Origin: DAOTTI01 sp034437795
GTDB lineage: Bacteria > Chloroflexota > UBA11872 > UBA12225
Assembly: GCA_034437795.1 (NCBI GenBank)
Contig: DAOTTI010000242.1
Location: 1 to 20,275, forward strand
DNA: 20,275 nt
Direction: 5' to 3'
Positions within the stretch are counted from its first letter, which is position 1; each line of letters begins with the position of its first letter. The notes beneath the pieces were generated by a model. It was given only the letters and a program-made list of their open reading frames with translations, was not told the origin of the DNA and made no database searches. Made by a program: the position numbers and the translations under genes. Shown piece after piece: positions 1-6,857 of this stretch.

Positions 1-1163
1 AGATCATCTCCACCGGGGACGCCGACCCCAGCAGTGCGGCGTGGCAGGCGCGTGTCGCCGCCATTCGTGCCAAGTATCCGGCGCTCACAATCGAGGCGAC
101 GGTCGCGCCGTTCGGCAGCGGCGGGCAGGCCTACGATGAGAAGGTGATCTCGCTCGCCGCCGCGGGGACCGTGCCCGACATCACCTGGGTTGACGGCACG
201 CGGCTCTCGAACTTCTACCCGCGGGGCATCCTGCGCGAGCTGGACCCCTACCTGGCGCGCTCCAGGTTCGACAAGAGCAACTACGTGAAGGCGGCCTGGG
301 TAGCCGACGAGCGCAATGGCAGGACGATCGCCCTGCCATACCGGTCGCAGCCATACCCGTTCTACGTCAATCGGGACCTCTACGCCCGCGTTGGGGTCAG
401 GCCGCCGTCGACGGAGTGGACGTGGGAGACGCTCATTGAGCACGGGCGGCGCCTGACGGCGCCCGACGGCACGCAATGGGGCATCAACGAGCTGGCCTCG
501 ACGGTGAGCCGCTACTCGATGTTCATCTGGGCTGCGGGGGGCGACTTCTTCGATAAGGGCTACACGCGCTGCCTGCTGGACCAGCCGCCGGCCATTGAAG
601 GGCTCCAGTTCATTGCCGACCTGATCCACCGACACCGCGCGCACGTCCCGCCGGGGGTCCAGGGCGTCTCCTTCGCGGCCGGCAACGTGGCCATCACCAG
701 TACGGGGGCCGGGCGCCTGCCGGCGACGCCCTACCAGTTCCAGTGGGGCTTCGCCACGATGCCCAGGGGCCCGAAGGGGGCCGACGTCTGCCTGATCACC
801 CAGGATTGGGCCATGTTCAAGGGAGCCAAGAACCCAGAGGGGGCCTGGCGGGTGATCGAGTGGCTGGTCGGGGACGAGAGCCAGAAGATGCTCACCGACG
901 AGGATGCCCTACCGGCCAACCTGCGCGTGGCGCGGCAGTCCGCCTTCAGCCGGCTGCACCAGGAGAGCCGCCAGGCCATCCTGCGCACGCTCGATACGGG
1001 GCGCAACCTGCCCTATGACGCTCCCCTGTGGGGGGAGGTCCGGCCTATGTGGGAGAATGAGCTGGCGCGGCTGTGGCGAGGAGAGGTCACCGCCCGTGAA
1101 CTGATGCAGCGGGTGATCCCCCAGGTGAATGAGCGCCTGAAGCAGGCGCCACGCTCGCCCTGA
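1..1163 (+). CDS. Extracellular solute-binding protein, family 1 (5' partial)
   Basis: The frame is open to the left edge (first full codon at base 3), so the signal peptide and start lie outside the window; about 387 residues are visible. It reads as a periplasmic or lipid-anchored binding protein of a carbohydrate ABC importer. Family hallmarks are an early segment YDEKVISLAAAGTVPDITWV, then a hinge block with YVNRDLYARVGV and TEWTWETL, then DQPPAIEGLQFIADL, GNVAITSTGAGRLP, WGFATMPRGPKG and KNPEGAWRVIEWLV. These are typical of the MalE/UgpB-like SBP_bac_1 fold. The C-terminal end (WENELARLWRGEVTARELMQRVIPQVNERL) resembles that of the SBP at 5090-6457, so the two are probably paralogues. The next gene converges on it across a 177-bp spacer of palindromic repeats. 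Its permeases may lie to the left of the window. The substrate cannot be read from sequence. Confidence 0.9.
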   Translation, partial: IISTGDADPSSAAWQARVAAIRAKYPALTIEATVAPFGSGGQAYDEKVISLAAAGTVPDITWVDGTRLSNFYPRGILRELDPYLARSRFDKSNYVKAAWVADERNGRTIALPYRSQPYPFYVNRDLYARVGVRPPSTEWTWETLIEHGRRLTAPDGTQWGINELASTVSRYSMFIWAAGGDFFDKGYTRCLLDQPPAIEGLQFIADLIHRHRAHVPPGVQGVSFAAGNVAITSTGAGRLPATPYQFQWGFATMPRGPKGADVCLITQDWAMFKGAKNPEGAWRVIEWLVGDESQKMLTDEDALPANLRVARQSAFSRLHQESRQAILRTLDTGRNLPYDAPLWGEVRPMWENELARLWRGEVTARELMQRVIPQVNERLKQAPRSP

Positions 1164-1340
1164 TTTTTCCCATCAGCGCAGCCCTCACCCTCTCCCATAC
1201 GGTGAGTGGCCTGGCCACCGCGCGGAGCCCGCTCCACACAGGGAGCGGGAACTCTTCCGAAAAGGAGCCCTGACCCTATCCCTCTCCCGCAGGGAGCAGG
1301 GACTTATCGCTGTCGGGCAGGATCCAGGCGAGGGCCGAGC
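1164..1340. repeat. REP-like palindromic repeats between convergent genes
   Basis: This 177-bp spacer separates two convergent SBP genes. It holds up to three degenerate copies of one module, a GAGCCCTCACCCT-like part followed by a hairpin built on CCCGCTCC/GGAGCGGG. The best hairpin pairs 1228-1235 with 1242-1249 (8 bp, 6-nt loop). A second copy has CTCCC/GGGAG at 1284-1288 and 1292-1296. A weaker copy starts near 1180. The same module recurs in opposite orientation at 18250-18345, so it looks dispersed. The hairpins may also end transcription from both sides, but no T-run follows. Confidence 0.6.
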
Positions 1341-2777
1341 TTACTGCGGGTTGTTCTTGAGGAACTCGTTCACGCTGGCGGCGATCCGTTTGGCGACGCT
1401 GGCGGCGGCCTCTTCGTTGCGCCAGATCTTGTTCAGCTCCGGATTGATCAGCTCACCGTGGATCTTGGCCTGGTCAACGGAGAGCAGGCGCACGAAGCTG
1501 TGCTTGCCGCCCTCCAGCATATCGAACATCGCCGTGGGGGTCTCCAGCGTGGGGATCGAGCGGTGGGTCTCCTGGACGACCTTCCGCGGCTCGGCGTGGA
1601 AGAACAGCGCGTAGCCGTCGGTGGCGTGCTCCAGCCCGCCTTCGGGCCCCTGGCGGAACTTCACCCACTCCCAGGCGGCAGGGATGGCCTTCGAATCCTT
1701 GGCAATGGCGGGGCCGGAGGTGGCGTAGTCGTTGGCGTAGGTCTTCCTTCTGGGGTAGGGGACCATGCCCCACTTGAAGTCCTTGATGCCCTTATAGACC
1801 CCCACGCCGGTGGTCCAGCGAGCCATCATCGCCACCTTGCCGGCGACGAAGGCGTTGGTGTCGTTGTCGCCGACCTCGCGGGTGAAGTCCACCGGCACGA
1901 GCTTGAACTTGTGGCGGAGGTCCTGCAGGAAGGTGAGGCCGTCGATGGAGCCCGGGTCGTCGTAGAGGCAGCGCCGGGGCGCCTTCACGTCATCGAACTC
2001 CTTGCCGCCGGCAGCGTTCATCCACAGCCGGTGCAGGCCGGCGGCGGCCCCGGTCACGCCCGAAGCGCGGGCGATGGTGCTGAGAGACTCGGCGAAGGCC
2101 TCCCAGGTCCACTTGTCTTCCTTCCAGAGTTCAAAGGGGGTCTTGAGGCCATTGCGGCGGAACAGGTCGGCGTTGTAGTAGTAGAGGTTGGGACCAGCCT
2201 CGCCCGGCAGGCCAAGCACCTGGTCCTTATAGCTCATGATGTCCAGCGCCTGCCTGGTGAGAGGCGAGCGCTCGTAGAAGGCCAGCGTGATCGTCCGCTC
2301 GCCCTTGAGGAACTGCTTGAGGTCGACGAGGACGTTGCGCTTGCCCCAGTCCTGGACCACCTGCATGTCGAGGACGTGCACGTCCGGGGGCGCCCCGCCA
2401 GCGAAGGCGGCGGAGATCTTGTCCTGGAAGCCGGTGGCCTGGAGCACGACCTCCACCTCCACGTTGGGGAACTTCTGCTGGAACTTATCCGCCGTGCGCC
2501 GCTCGCGGTCGTAGTACTCCTGGGTGCCCCAGTGCCAGTAGCTGATCTTGTAGCGCTGCTGCGCGCTGAATCGCGGCCCCTGGCCACCCGGGCCAGCGGC
2601 CGGTCCGCCTGGCCCGCAGGCGGCGCCGGCCAACGGTCCCGCCGCGCCGGCAGTAACGGCGGCGCTTAACCGCAAGGCCAGCCGCCGGGAGATGCTGGTG
2701 CCGACCGCTACACGGCGGCGGTTGCGCTCCCAGGTGCTGGTGGCAGGGTCCGGCCATTGAGAGATTCTCGTATCCAC
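1341..2777 (-). CDS. Extracellular solute-binding protein, family 1 (SBP2)
   Basis: A 478-residue binding protein, probably a lipoprotein, for a carbohydrate ABC importer. The N-terminus has twin arginines (SRRLALRL, about residues 30-37), a hydrophobic alanine-rich stretch and a Cys in LAGAACGPGG, consistent with Tat export and lipid anchoring; the lipobox is imperfect because Ala rather than Leu sits at -3/-2. Family landmarks are GGAPPDVHVLDMQ, YYYNADLFRRNGLKTP, KWTWEAFAESL, GKVAMMARWTTG and FKWGMVPYPR, with a C-terminal ELNKIWRNEEAAASVAKRI helix. The GTG start at 2777 is supported by an AAAGGAGG ribosome-binding site just upstream, which is itself duplicated. The gene has its own candidate promoter at 2837-2865 and follows the GntR gene on the same strand after 281 bp, so it could belong to that regulon. 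Ligand unknown. Confidence 0.92.
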   Translation of the reverse strand: MDTRISQWPDPATSTWERNRRRVAVGTSISRRLALRLSAAVTAGAAGPLAGAACGPGGPAAGPGGQGPRFSAQQRYKISYWHWGTQEYYDRERRTADKFQQKFPNVEVEVVLQATGFQDKISAAFAGGAPPDVHVLDMQVVQDWGKRNVLVDLKQFLKGERTITLAFYERSPLTRQALDIMSYKDQVLGLPGEAGPNLYYYNADLFRRNGLKTPFELWKEDKWTWEAFAESLSTIARASGVTGAAAGLHRLWMNAAGGKEFDDVKAPRRCLYDDPGSIDGLTFLQDLRHKFKLVPVDFTREVGDNDTNAFVAGKVAMMARWTTGVGVYKGIKDFKWGMVPYPRRKTYANDYATSGPAIAKDSKAIPAAWEWVKFRQGPEGGLEHATDGYALFFHAEPRKVVQETHRSIPTLETPTAMFDMLEGGKHSFVRLLSVDQAKIHGELINPELNKIWRNEEAAASVAKRIAASVNEFLKNNPQ

Positions 2778-2781
2778 CGCT

Positions 2782-2802
2782 ACGCCTCCTTTACGCCTCC
2801 TT
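2782..2802 (-). promoter_or_regulatory. Tandemly duplicated Shine-Dalgarno before SBP2
   Basis: Read on the minus strand, AAGGAGGCGT occurs twice with one base between (2793-2802, then 2782-2791), just ahead of the GTG start at 2777. The proximal copy has suitable spacing and decides the start. The distal copy is redundant and looks like a small tandem duplication. Confidence 0.55.
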
Positions 2803-2836
2803 GTGCTCGTGACGAGCCGTCGGGTCTACAGGGATG

Positions 2837-2865
2837 GTTATAGAGCGTAGACGGCGCTGGAGCAA
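2837..2865 (-). promoter_or_regulatory. Candidate sigma70-type promoter for SBP2
   Basis: On the minus strand, TTGCTC (2860-2865) is followed after exactly 17 bp by TATAAC (2837-2842). The -10 box matches five of six consensus bases and the -35 matches at its TTG. It would start a leader of roughly 50 nt ending at the duplicated ribosome-binding site. This is visual matching only. Confidence 0.4.
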
Positions 2866-2991
2866 GCCGGTCACGGGGCCGGCTCTACGCGGGCCGCACG
2901 GTCAGGTGCTCTTGGAGCTAGAAGCAGACGCCGAAGCGACCAGCGCCGCGCGGGATGAGGGTTCCGCTCCCGAAGAACGCGGGCGAGGTGC

Positions 2992-3005
2992 GAGGTGGAA
3001 CCGCG
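2992..3005 (+). promoter_or_regulatory. T-box-like motif in the GntR-SBP2 spacer (weak)
   Basis: GAGGTGGAACCGCG on the plus strand matches the conserved T-box sequence TGGNACCGCG of T-box riboswitches. The preceding 170 nt fold into stems such as GCGTAGA/TCTACGC (2845-2851 with 2884-2890) and AGCCGG/CCGGCT. ACCGC can also pair with a downstream GCGGT. Against a functional element, no plus-strand gene follows (the next gene is antisense) and no terminator T-run was seen. It may be chance or the relic of a leader. Confidence 0.2.
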
Positions 3006-3058
3006 TCAGCAGTGCCGGCGAGCGGTCGTGGCCGGTGATCGGGCCTGGGCGCGATCGA

Positions 3059-3787
3059 TTATGGGTGATCCGGAGGCACGGGCAGGTCACGCCACCCGGG
3101 GAAGTGGGTCGTCAGCAGGCCTTCGAAGTAGGCCAGGTGCTCCTCCATCGCCGCGGCGGCCGCGTCGGGATCACGAGCGGCGACGGCCTCGTAGATGCGG
3201 CGGTGATCGCGCGCGCCCCGCTCGGTCGGACCGCCCGGCAGGGGCATGTCGGCGCGGGCGCGGTCCATCAAGGCCATGACCGGCTCGGTCAGCGCGGCCA
3301 GGAGGGGGTTATGCGCCGCACGGGCCAGCGCCAGGTGGAACTGCTGGCCGGTGCGGCGCATGACGCCGGGGGTGCGCCAATCACGTTCCATTCGCTCCAG
3401 CGGCTCGCGCATGGTGGCGAGGTCGTCCGCGGTCGCGCGCTGCGCGGCCAGCCGTGCGGCCGCGGTACCCAGAATATGCCGCATCTCCATCACATGGCCG
3501 ACCGTGCCGCCCTCCAGGTGGAGCACTGAGTCCAGCGAGGCGGCTACGGCCTCCGTGGAGCGCTCTGCAACGAACAGGCCCCGCCCAATGCTGCTGCGCA
3601 CCAGGCCTTTCTGATTGAGGCGCTTGACGGCCTCACGCACCGCCGTGCGGCTGATGCCGAGCAGCTCTGAGAACTCGCGCTCAGATGGCAGTCGGTCGCC
3701 GGGCCGGAAGCCGCCGCGGCGGATGTAGTCCTCCAAGCGGGCCACGACGCTGGCCTCAGAAGGGAGCGGAGCTGCCACAGGGAGCAT
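3059..3787 (-). CDS. GntR/FadR-family transcriptional regulator
   Basis: A 242-residue DNA-binding regulator. Residues about 10-72 form the GntR winged helix-turn-helix, with GDRLPSERE at 30-38, a SRTAVREAVKRLNQKGLV recognition region and the wing GRGLFV. Residues about 95-232 form the all-helical FCD effector domain (MEMRHILGTAAARLAA, QQFHLALARAAHNPLL, DHRRIYEAVAARDPDAAAAAMEEHL) with the usual acidic and histidine residues of its metal/effector pocket. FCD regulators typically bind small carboxylates or sugar acids, but the ligand here is unknown. The ATG at 3785-3787 overlaps the upstream gene's TAA (TAATG), implying translational coupling. It is the last gene of a minus-strand operon with a pyruvyl transferase and an SBP, so it probably controls that operon and perhaps SBP2 downstream. 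Confidence 0.93.
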   Translation of the reverse strand: MLPVAAPLPSEASVVARLEDYIRRGGFRPGDRLPSEREFSELLGISRTAVREAVKRLNQKGLVRSSIGRGLFVAERSTEAVAASLDSVLHLEGGTVGHVMEMRHILGTAAARLAAQRATADDLATMREPLERMERDWRTPGVMRRTGQQFHLALARAAHNPLLAALTEPVMALMDRARADMPLPGGPTERGARDHRRIYEAVAARDPDAAAAAMEEHLAYFEGLLTTHFPGWRDLPVPPDHP

Positions 3788-5082
3788 TATCTGCCTTCCA
3801 CGTTCTGGACCTCAAGCGGCTCTGCGCGGGCCAGGCGCGCGGCGTAGTGCGCCAGCACCGCTCGGCGGACGACGGCCATTGTCTGCTCCTGGTACCGGCG
3901 CACGAGTGCCTGCGCCTGCTCCACGCGCCGCACCGCGCGATCATAATCGGCCCGTACTACCAGCATCGCGTCCACCATCTGCTCGATGGGTACGGCATCC
4001 TGATCGAAGAGCCAGTCTTGCAGGCCGAGGTCACGCATCATCCATTGCTTGAGGCCGGCCTGGGCGAAGTGAGGGTGCAGCGAGGGGGTGCCGGCGCCGA
4101 GCGCCAGGATGACGGAGTGCATCTCGGCACTCACCACCAGCCGCGCGCGGGCATACACGGCTCGTGCCTGGTCCGGCATCCAATAGTCGGGGTGGTAGGA
4201 CACCAGCGCCCGCACATCATCTGGAAGTGGGTCATAGACCATGGCACGGTGGCTGGCCAGCAGGCGCGCCACCTCAGGGACGATGACGACCGGCTCGCCG
4301 GTGCGACGCACCCACTCCGTGATCAGCCGGCGCGTCTGAGCGGCGTGCACGTGCTCGCGGCCGTCGGCGCGGAAGCGGTTCACGTCCAGGCGCGGCACGA
4401 CGGCCAGAAAGCGGCCGGGAGGCAGGTCGTACCGGCGCATGAAGTCAGCGGCGTAGGCGTCGTCATGCAGATCAAAGGCGAAGGTGCTATCTGGAGCAAA
4501 GCCCATCTCCGAGCAACGAACGCCGCGCTGCCGGAGCAGGCGCAAGGACTCAGCATCGCGGGCATACACGAAGGCAGCCCCGCCGAGCACGTCACGATAG
4601 AGGATGTCGGCGTGGGGCTCGATCCGATCGAAGGAGTGGCCGTAGACGCCGTAGGGGACGCCGAGCTCGCGAGCCTTGATGAAGGCCAGCAGGCGGGGCA
4701 GGTAACGGTCCCACTCAAGCCCGTAGTAGCCGTAGGAGAGCGTCATGCCGGAATTCAGCACAAGCAGATCGGCTCCCGCGAAGGCGGCCTCCATCTCGGG
4801 CGAGAGGGGCACGCCGGGCTTGAACTCCATCGGCAGCAGGTCGAAGTCGCCCACCTGTGCGGGAAAGCGTCGTAGGTAGGCGCGCAACTCCTCGGGGTAG
4901 GACGCCGCCAGCACCGTGACGCGGGCTTCGGGGACGTAGCGCCGGACCAGGCGTAAGAAGCCCGGGGTAATGGCCACGTCGCCAATGTTGTAGAGGTTCC
5001 AGCCGCTGATGAGCAGGATCGACGGGCCACGACGGGCGCCGGTGCGGCGGGCGGTGGTGGGGGCACAGGGGAGAGCCACCAC
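3787..5082 (-). CDS. Polysaccharide pyruvyl transferase family protein
   Basis: A 431-residue protein of the PS_pyruv_trans family (CsaB/WcaK-like, GT-B-type fold). Known members move pyruvate from phosphoenolpyruvate to a sugar as a ketal, or serve in related cell-surface glycan chemistry. Visible marks are the N-terminal glycine-rich loop GWNLYNIGD (N32, G34, D35), a first Rossmann half with LLVLNSGMTLSYGYYGLEWDRYLP and GVPYGVYGHSF, the ARDAESLRLL segment, and a second half with FLAVVPRL, VVIVPEV and a VVSAEMHSVILALGAGTP block carrying the conserved His322. There is no signal peptide, so it is cytoplasmic. The GTG start at 5082 has AGGAG just upstream and lies 7 bp after the SBP3 stop; the stop overlaps the GntR start. 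An operon with an SBP and a GntR regulator is unlike a capsule locus, so the substrate may be an imported sugar or an unrelated small molecule. Confidence 0.88.
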   Translation of the reverse strand: MVALPCAPTTARRTGARRGPSILLISGWNLYNIGDVAITPGFLRLVRRYVPEARVTVLAASYPEELRAYLRRFPAQVGDFDLLPMEFKPGVPLSPEMEAAFAGADLLVLNSGMTLSYGYYGLEWDRYLPRLLAFIKARELGVPYGVYGHSFDRIEPHADILYRDVLGGAAFVYARDAESLRLLRQRGVRCSEMGFAPDSTFAFDLHDDAYAADFMRRYDLPPGRFLAVVPRLDVNRFRADGREHVHAAQTRRLITEWVRRTGEPVVIVPEVARLLASHRAMVYDPLPDDVRALVSYHPDYWMPDQARAVYARARLVVSAEMHSVILALGAGTPSLHPHFAQAGLKQWMMRDLGLQDWLFDQDAVPIEQMVDAMLVVRADYDRAVRRVEQAQALVRRYQEQTMAVVRRAVLAHYAARLARAEPLEVQNVEGR

Positions 5083-5089
5083 TCCACTC

Positions 5090-6457
5090 CTACCTCGCGC
5101 CCAGCAGGGCGTTCACCTGCGGGGCAATAGCCTGGAGCACCGTGCGAGCGTCCTTCTCACCCTCCCAGACGGGAGCGAGCTCCCTCGTCACCAGCGACTG
5201 GATCTGGCTGAAGGTGGGGATGTACGGGTCCTGCACCAGCGTGTCCTGCTCGAGCGCCTCCAGGAAGACCCTGCGGTTGACTGGGGGCGCCGGTGGCGGC
5301 GGGTTGAGGAACTCGGGGCTTCTGGCGGCGTCCTTGAGGGCGGGGAAGACGGCACCGTCGTTGGCCATGAAGAGGTGGGCCTCCTTCGTGGAGAGGAACT
5401 TCAGCCAATCCCACCCGAGGGGCTTGTTTTGAGACTGGGCCAGCAGCCCGTACGCGCCGATGACGTTCCGGTTGATCCGTCCTCTCGGTCCCCTGGGCAC
5501 CGGTGCAACATCGAAGGCGAACTGGCCCCTGGAGGCGATGGAGATGCTCTCGATGGTGGGAAAGATGTCCCACTTGATGCCCACCTTGCCCTGGGTGAAG
5601 GGGCGGGTCGCAACCTGGCTGCGCCGGACGGCCACACCGTGGCGCAGCGCCAGGTCCGCGATCCACTGGATGGCGGCGACGCCTGCCGGCTGGTCCAGCG
5701 TGTATCGCTTCCAGTCTTTATCGAGGAGGTCGCCACCCATGGAACGCACGGTCATCCACAGGGAGATCGGTTCATAGGGGGCCTCCACGCCTGACTCGTC
5801 AGGGCCGGTGAGCTTCCTGGCCGTCTCCAGCAGCGTCTCCCAGGTCCACGTCCCGTCCGGTGCCTTCACCCCGCGGCGGGCGAAGAGGTCCTTGTTGTAG
5901 AAGAGCACGGCGGGGTTCGGATGGAGCGGGATGGCGAAGAGGTGCTGCCTGCCGTTGACGGTCCAGCGCGCCAGCTCGACGGTCTTCTCAAAGAAGCGCC
6001 GCATGTCGAGCCCGTCGCGCGCCACGAGCTGGTCCAGCGGTTCGAGCAGGCCGCGCTCGGCGAACTCGACGAGATTATAGCCGGCAACGAACGTCGTCTC
6101 CGGCGGCGTTCCGGCGGCAGCCATGGCAATAAGCTTGGTGGGGTGGGACTCGCCCTGAGGGGTAAAGAGGATCTCGATCTGCGCGCGGGGATTGCGCTGC
6201 TGGTACATGGCCGCGAGCTTCTTATACTGCTCGACGCGGGGGCCGGGGGCCTGATGCACCAGATAGGCGGCCTGCCCCTGCGGGGCGGCGCCGGTGGCCT
6301 CCCCTTCGCGCCTGCGGGCGCCGCCGCAGGCTGCGGCGAGCGCCGCGATCACGCCGGCACCGCCGGCCACGACCAGCATCCGGCGCGTCGGGCGCGCGCC
6401 CTGGGCGCCGGCAGTATCCCTGCCGGCGTCTCGCCCGATGACGCTCAAGCTCTTCAC
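5090..6457 (-). CDS. Extracellular solute-binding protein, family 1 (SBP3)
   Basis: First gene of a three-gene minus-strand operon. The frame extends further upstream, but the GTG at 6455-6457 is preferred: GGAGGAG lies just before it, and the promoter at 6489-6517 would place any longer start before transcription begins. That gives 455 residues. The N-terminus has a twin arginine (PTRRMLVV), a hydrophobic stretch and Cys in LAAACGG, indicating a Tat-type lipoprotein with a loose lipobox. Family marks are AAAGTPPETTFVAGYNLVEFAERGLLEPLD, FYNKDLFARRGVKAPDGTWTWETLLE, YTLDQPAGVAAIQWIADL, KVGIKWDIFP, FDVAPVPRGPRG and LGWDWLKFLSTKEAHLFM. It belongs to the same subgroup as the partial SBP at the left edge. 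The ligand is unknown; the operon partners suggest a compound sensed by GntR. Confidence 0.93.
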   Translation of the reverse strand: MKSLSVIGRDAGRDTAGAQGARPTRRMLVVAGGAGVIAALAAACGGARRREGEATGAAPQGQAAYLVHQAPGPRVEQYKKLAAMYQQRNPRAQIEILFTPQGESHPTKLIAMAAAGTPPETTFVAGYNLVEFAERGLLEPLDQLVARDGLDMRRFFEKTVELARWTVNGRQHLFAIPLHPNPAVLFYNKDLFARRGVKAPDGTWTWETLLETARKLTGPDESGVEAPYEPISLWMTVRSMGGDLLDKDWKRYTLDQPAGVAAIQWIADLALRHGVAVRRSQVATRPFTQGKVGIKWDIFPTIESISIASRGQFAFDVAPVPRGPRGRINRNVIGAYGLLAQSQNKPLGWDWLKFLSTKEAHLFMANDGAVFPALKDAARSPEFLNPPPPAPPVNRRVFLEALEQDTLVQDPYIPTFSQIQSLVTRELAPVWEGEKDARTVLQAIAPQVNALLGAR

Positions 6458-6488
6458 TAGCTCTCCTCCACGGATCGATGTGACTGGT

Positions 6489-6517
6489 AGTATAGGTCGT
6501 ACAATAGTCGCCGTCAA
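6489..6517 (-). promoter_or_regulatory. Strong sigma70-type promoter for the SBP3-PST-GntR operon
   Basis: On the minus strand, TTGACG (6512-6517) and TATACT (6489-6494) are separated by exactly 17 bp. Each hexamer matches five of six consensus bases. Transcription would begin near 6482, about 25 nt before the GTG at 6457. The spacer contains TTGTAC, a GTAC-centred sequence that could be part of a GntR/FCD operator, though no clear full palindrome is visible. Confidence 0.6.
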
Positions 6518-6591
6518 CCGGGCCGGTGTGTCGGTGACGCGCGTGCCGGCACAGGCGCGAGGTGGTGAAGCCGTGGCGATGGGCTAACTGA

Positions 6592-6652
6592 GCAGCCAGA
6601 AGTCTCTTGACGGCTGTACCAGGAAGAGAACTGTCAACGAACTTCTGGCTGC
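6592..6652. repeat. 61-bp nested inverted repeat between divergent SBP genes
   Basis: GCAGCCAGAAGT (6592-6603) is perfectly complementary to ACTTCTGGCTGC (6641-6652). Inside, TTGAC (6607-6611) pairs with GTCAA (6633-6637). The whole can form a long interrupted hairpin in the 361-bp region between divergently transcribed SBP3 and SBP4. It has no T-run and neither gene ends here, so a terminator is unlikely. A shared operator, a structured leader for SBP4 or a tiny MITE-like relic are all possible. Confidence 0.6.
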
Positions 6653-6818
6653 CCACGTAGAATTGGGTTCGGCGAACGGCCATCGCCTCCGTCAGGGGCG
6701 GATGACCACGCAGAGCAGGCATGGAGCAAATGGGACTATGGGTGTGATCCTGAGCCAGACGACGGGTGAGATGGCGAGCGAGACGAGGAGCACGCCGGTG
6801 CGCCAGAGGAGGGGCGAG

Positions 6819-6857
6819 ATGATGAGCAAGACGATGAGCAAGACGGTGAGTAAGAGG
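6819..6857 (+). repeat. 12-bp tandem repeat carrying successive start codons
   Basis: The unit ATGAGCAAGACG occurs at 6822-6833 and 6834-6845, followed by a diverged GTGAGTAAGAGG at 6846-6857. Together with the ATG at 6819 this gives four in-frame initiation codons behind one ribosome-binding site. The preceding bases (6760-6815) show related GAG/ACG-rich degenerate repetition. Confidence 0.7.

Noticed and set aside
1206..2669. 487-codon plus-strand open frame
   Set aside because: It is antisense to SBP2, which has family motifs, a signal peptide and a ribosome-binding site. The antisense translation is low-complexity (Gly/Val/Leu/Glu/His-rich) without domains, as expected in GC-rich DNA.
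3685..4875. 396-codon plus-strand open frame
   Set aside because: Antisense to the pyruvyl transferase gene, with no recognisable motif; the minus-strand gene is coupled at both ends to its neighbours.
6663..6818. Longer N-terminus for SBP4
   Set aside because: It would put about 50 unstructured residues before the signal peptide and ignores the good ribosome-binding site at 6807-6814.
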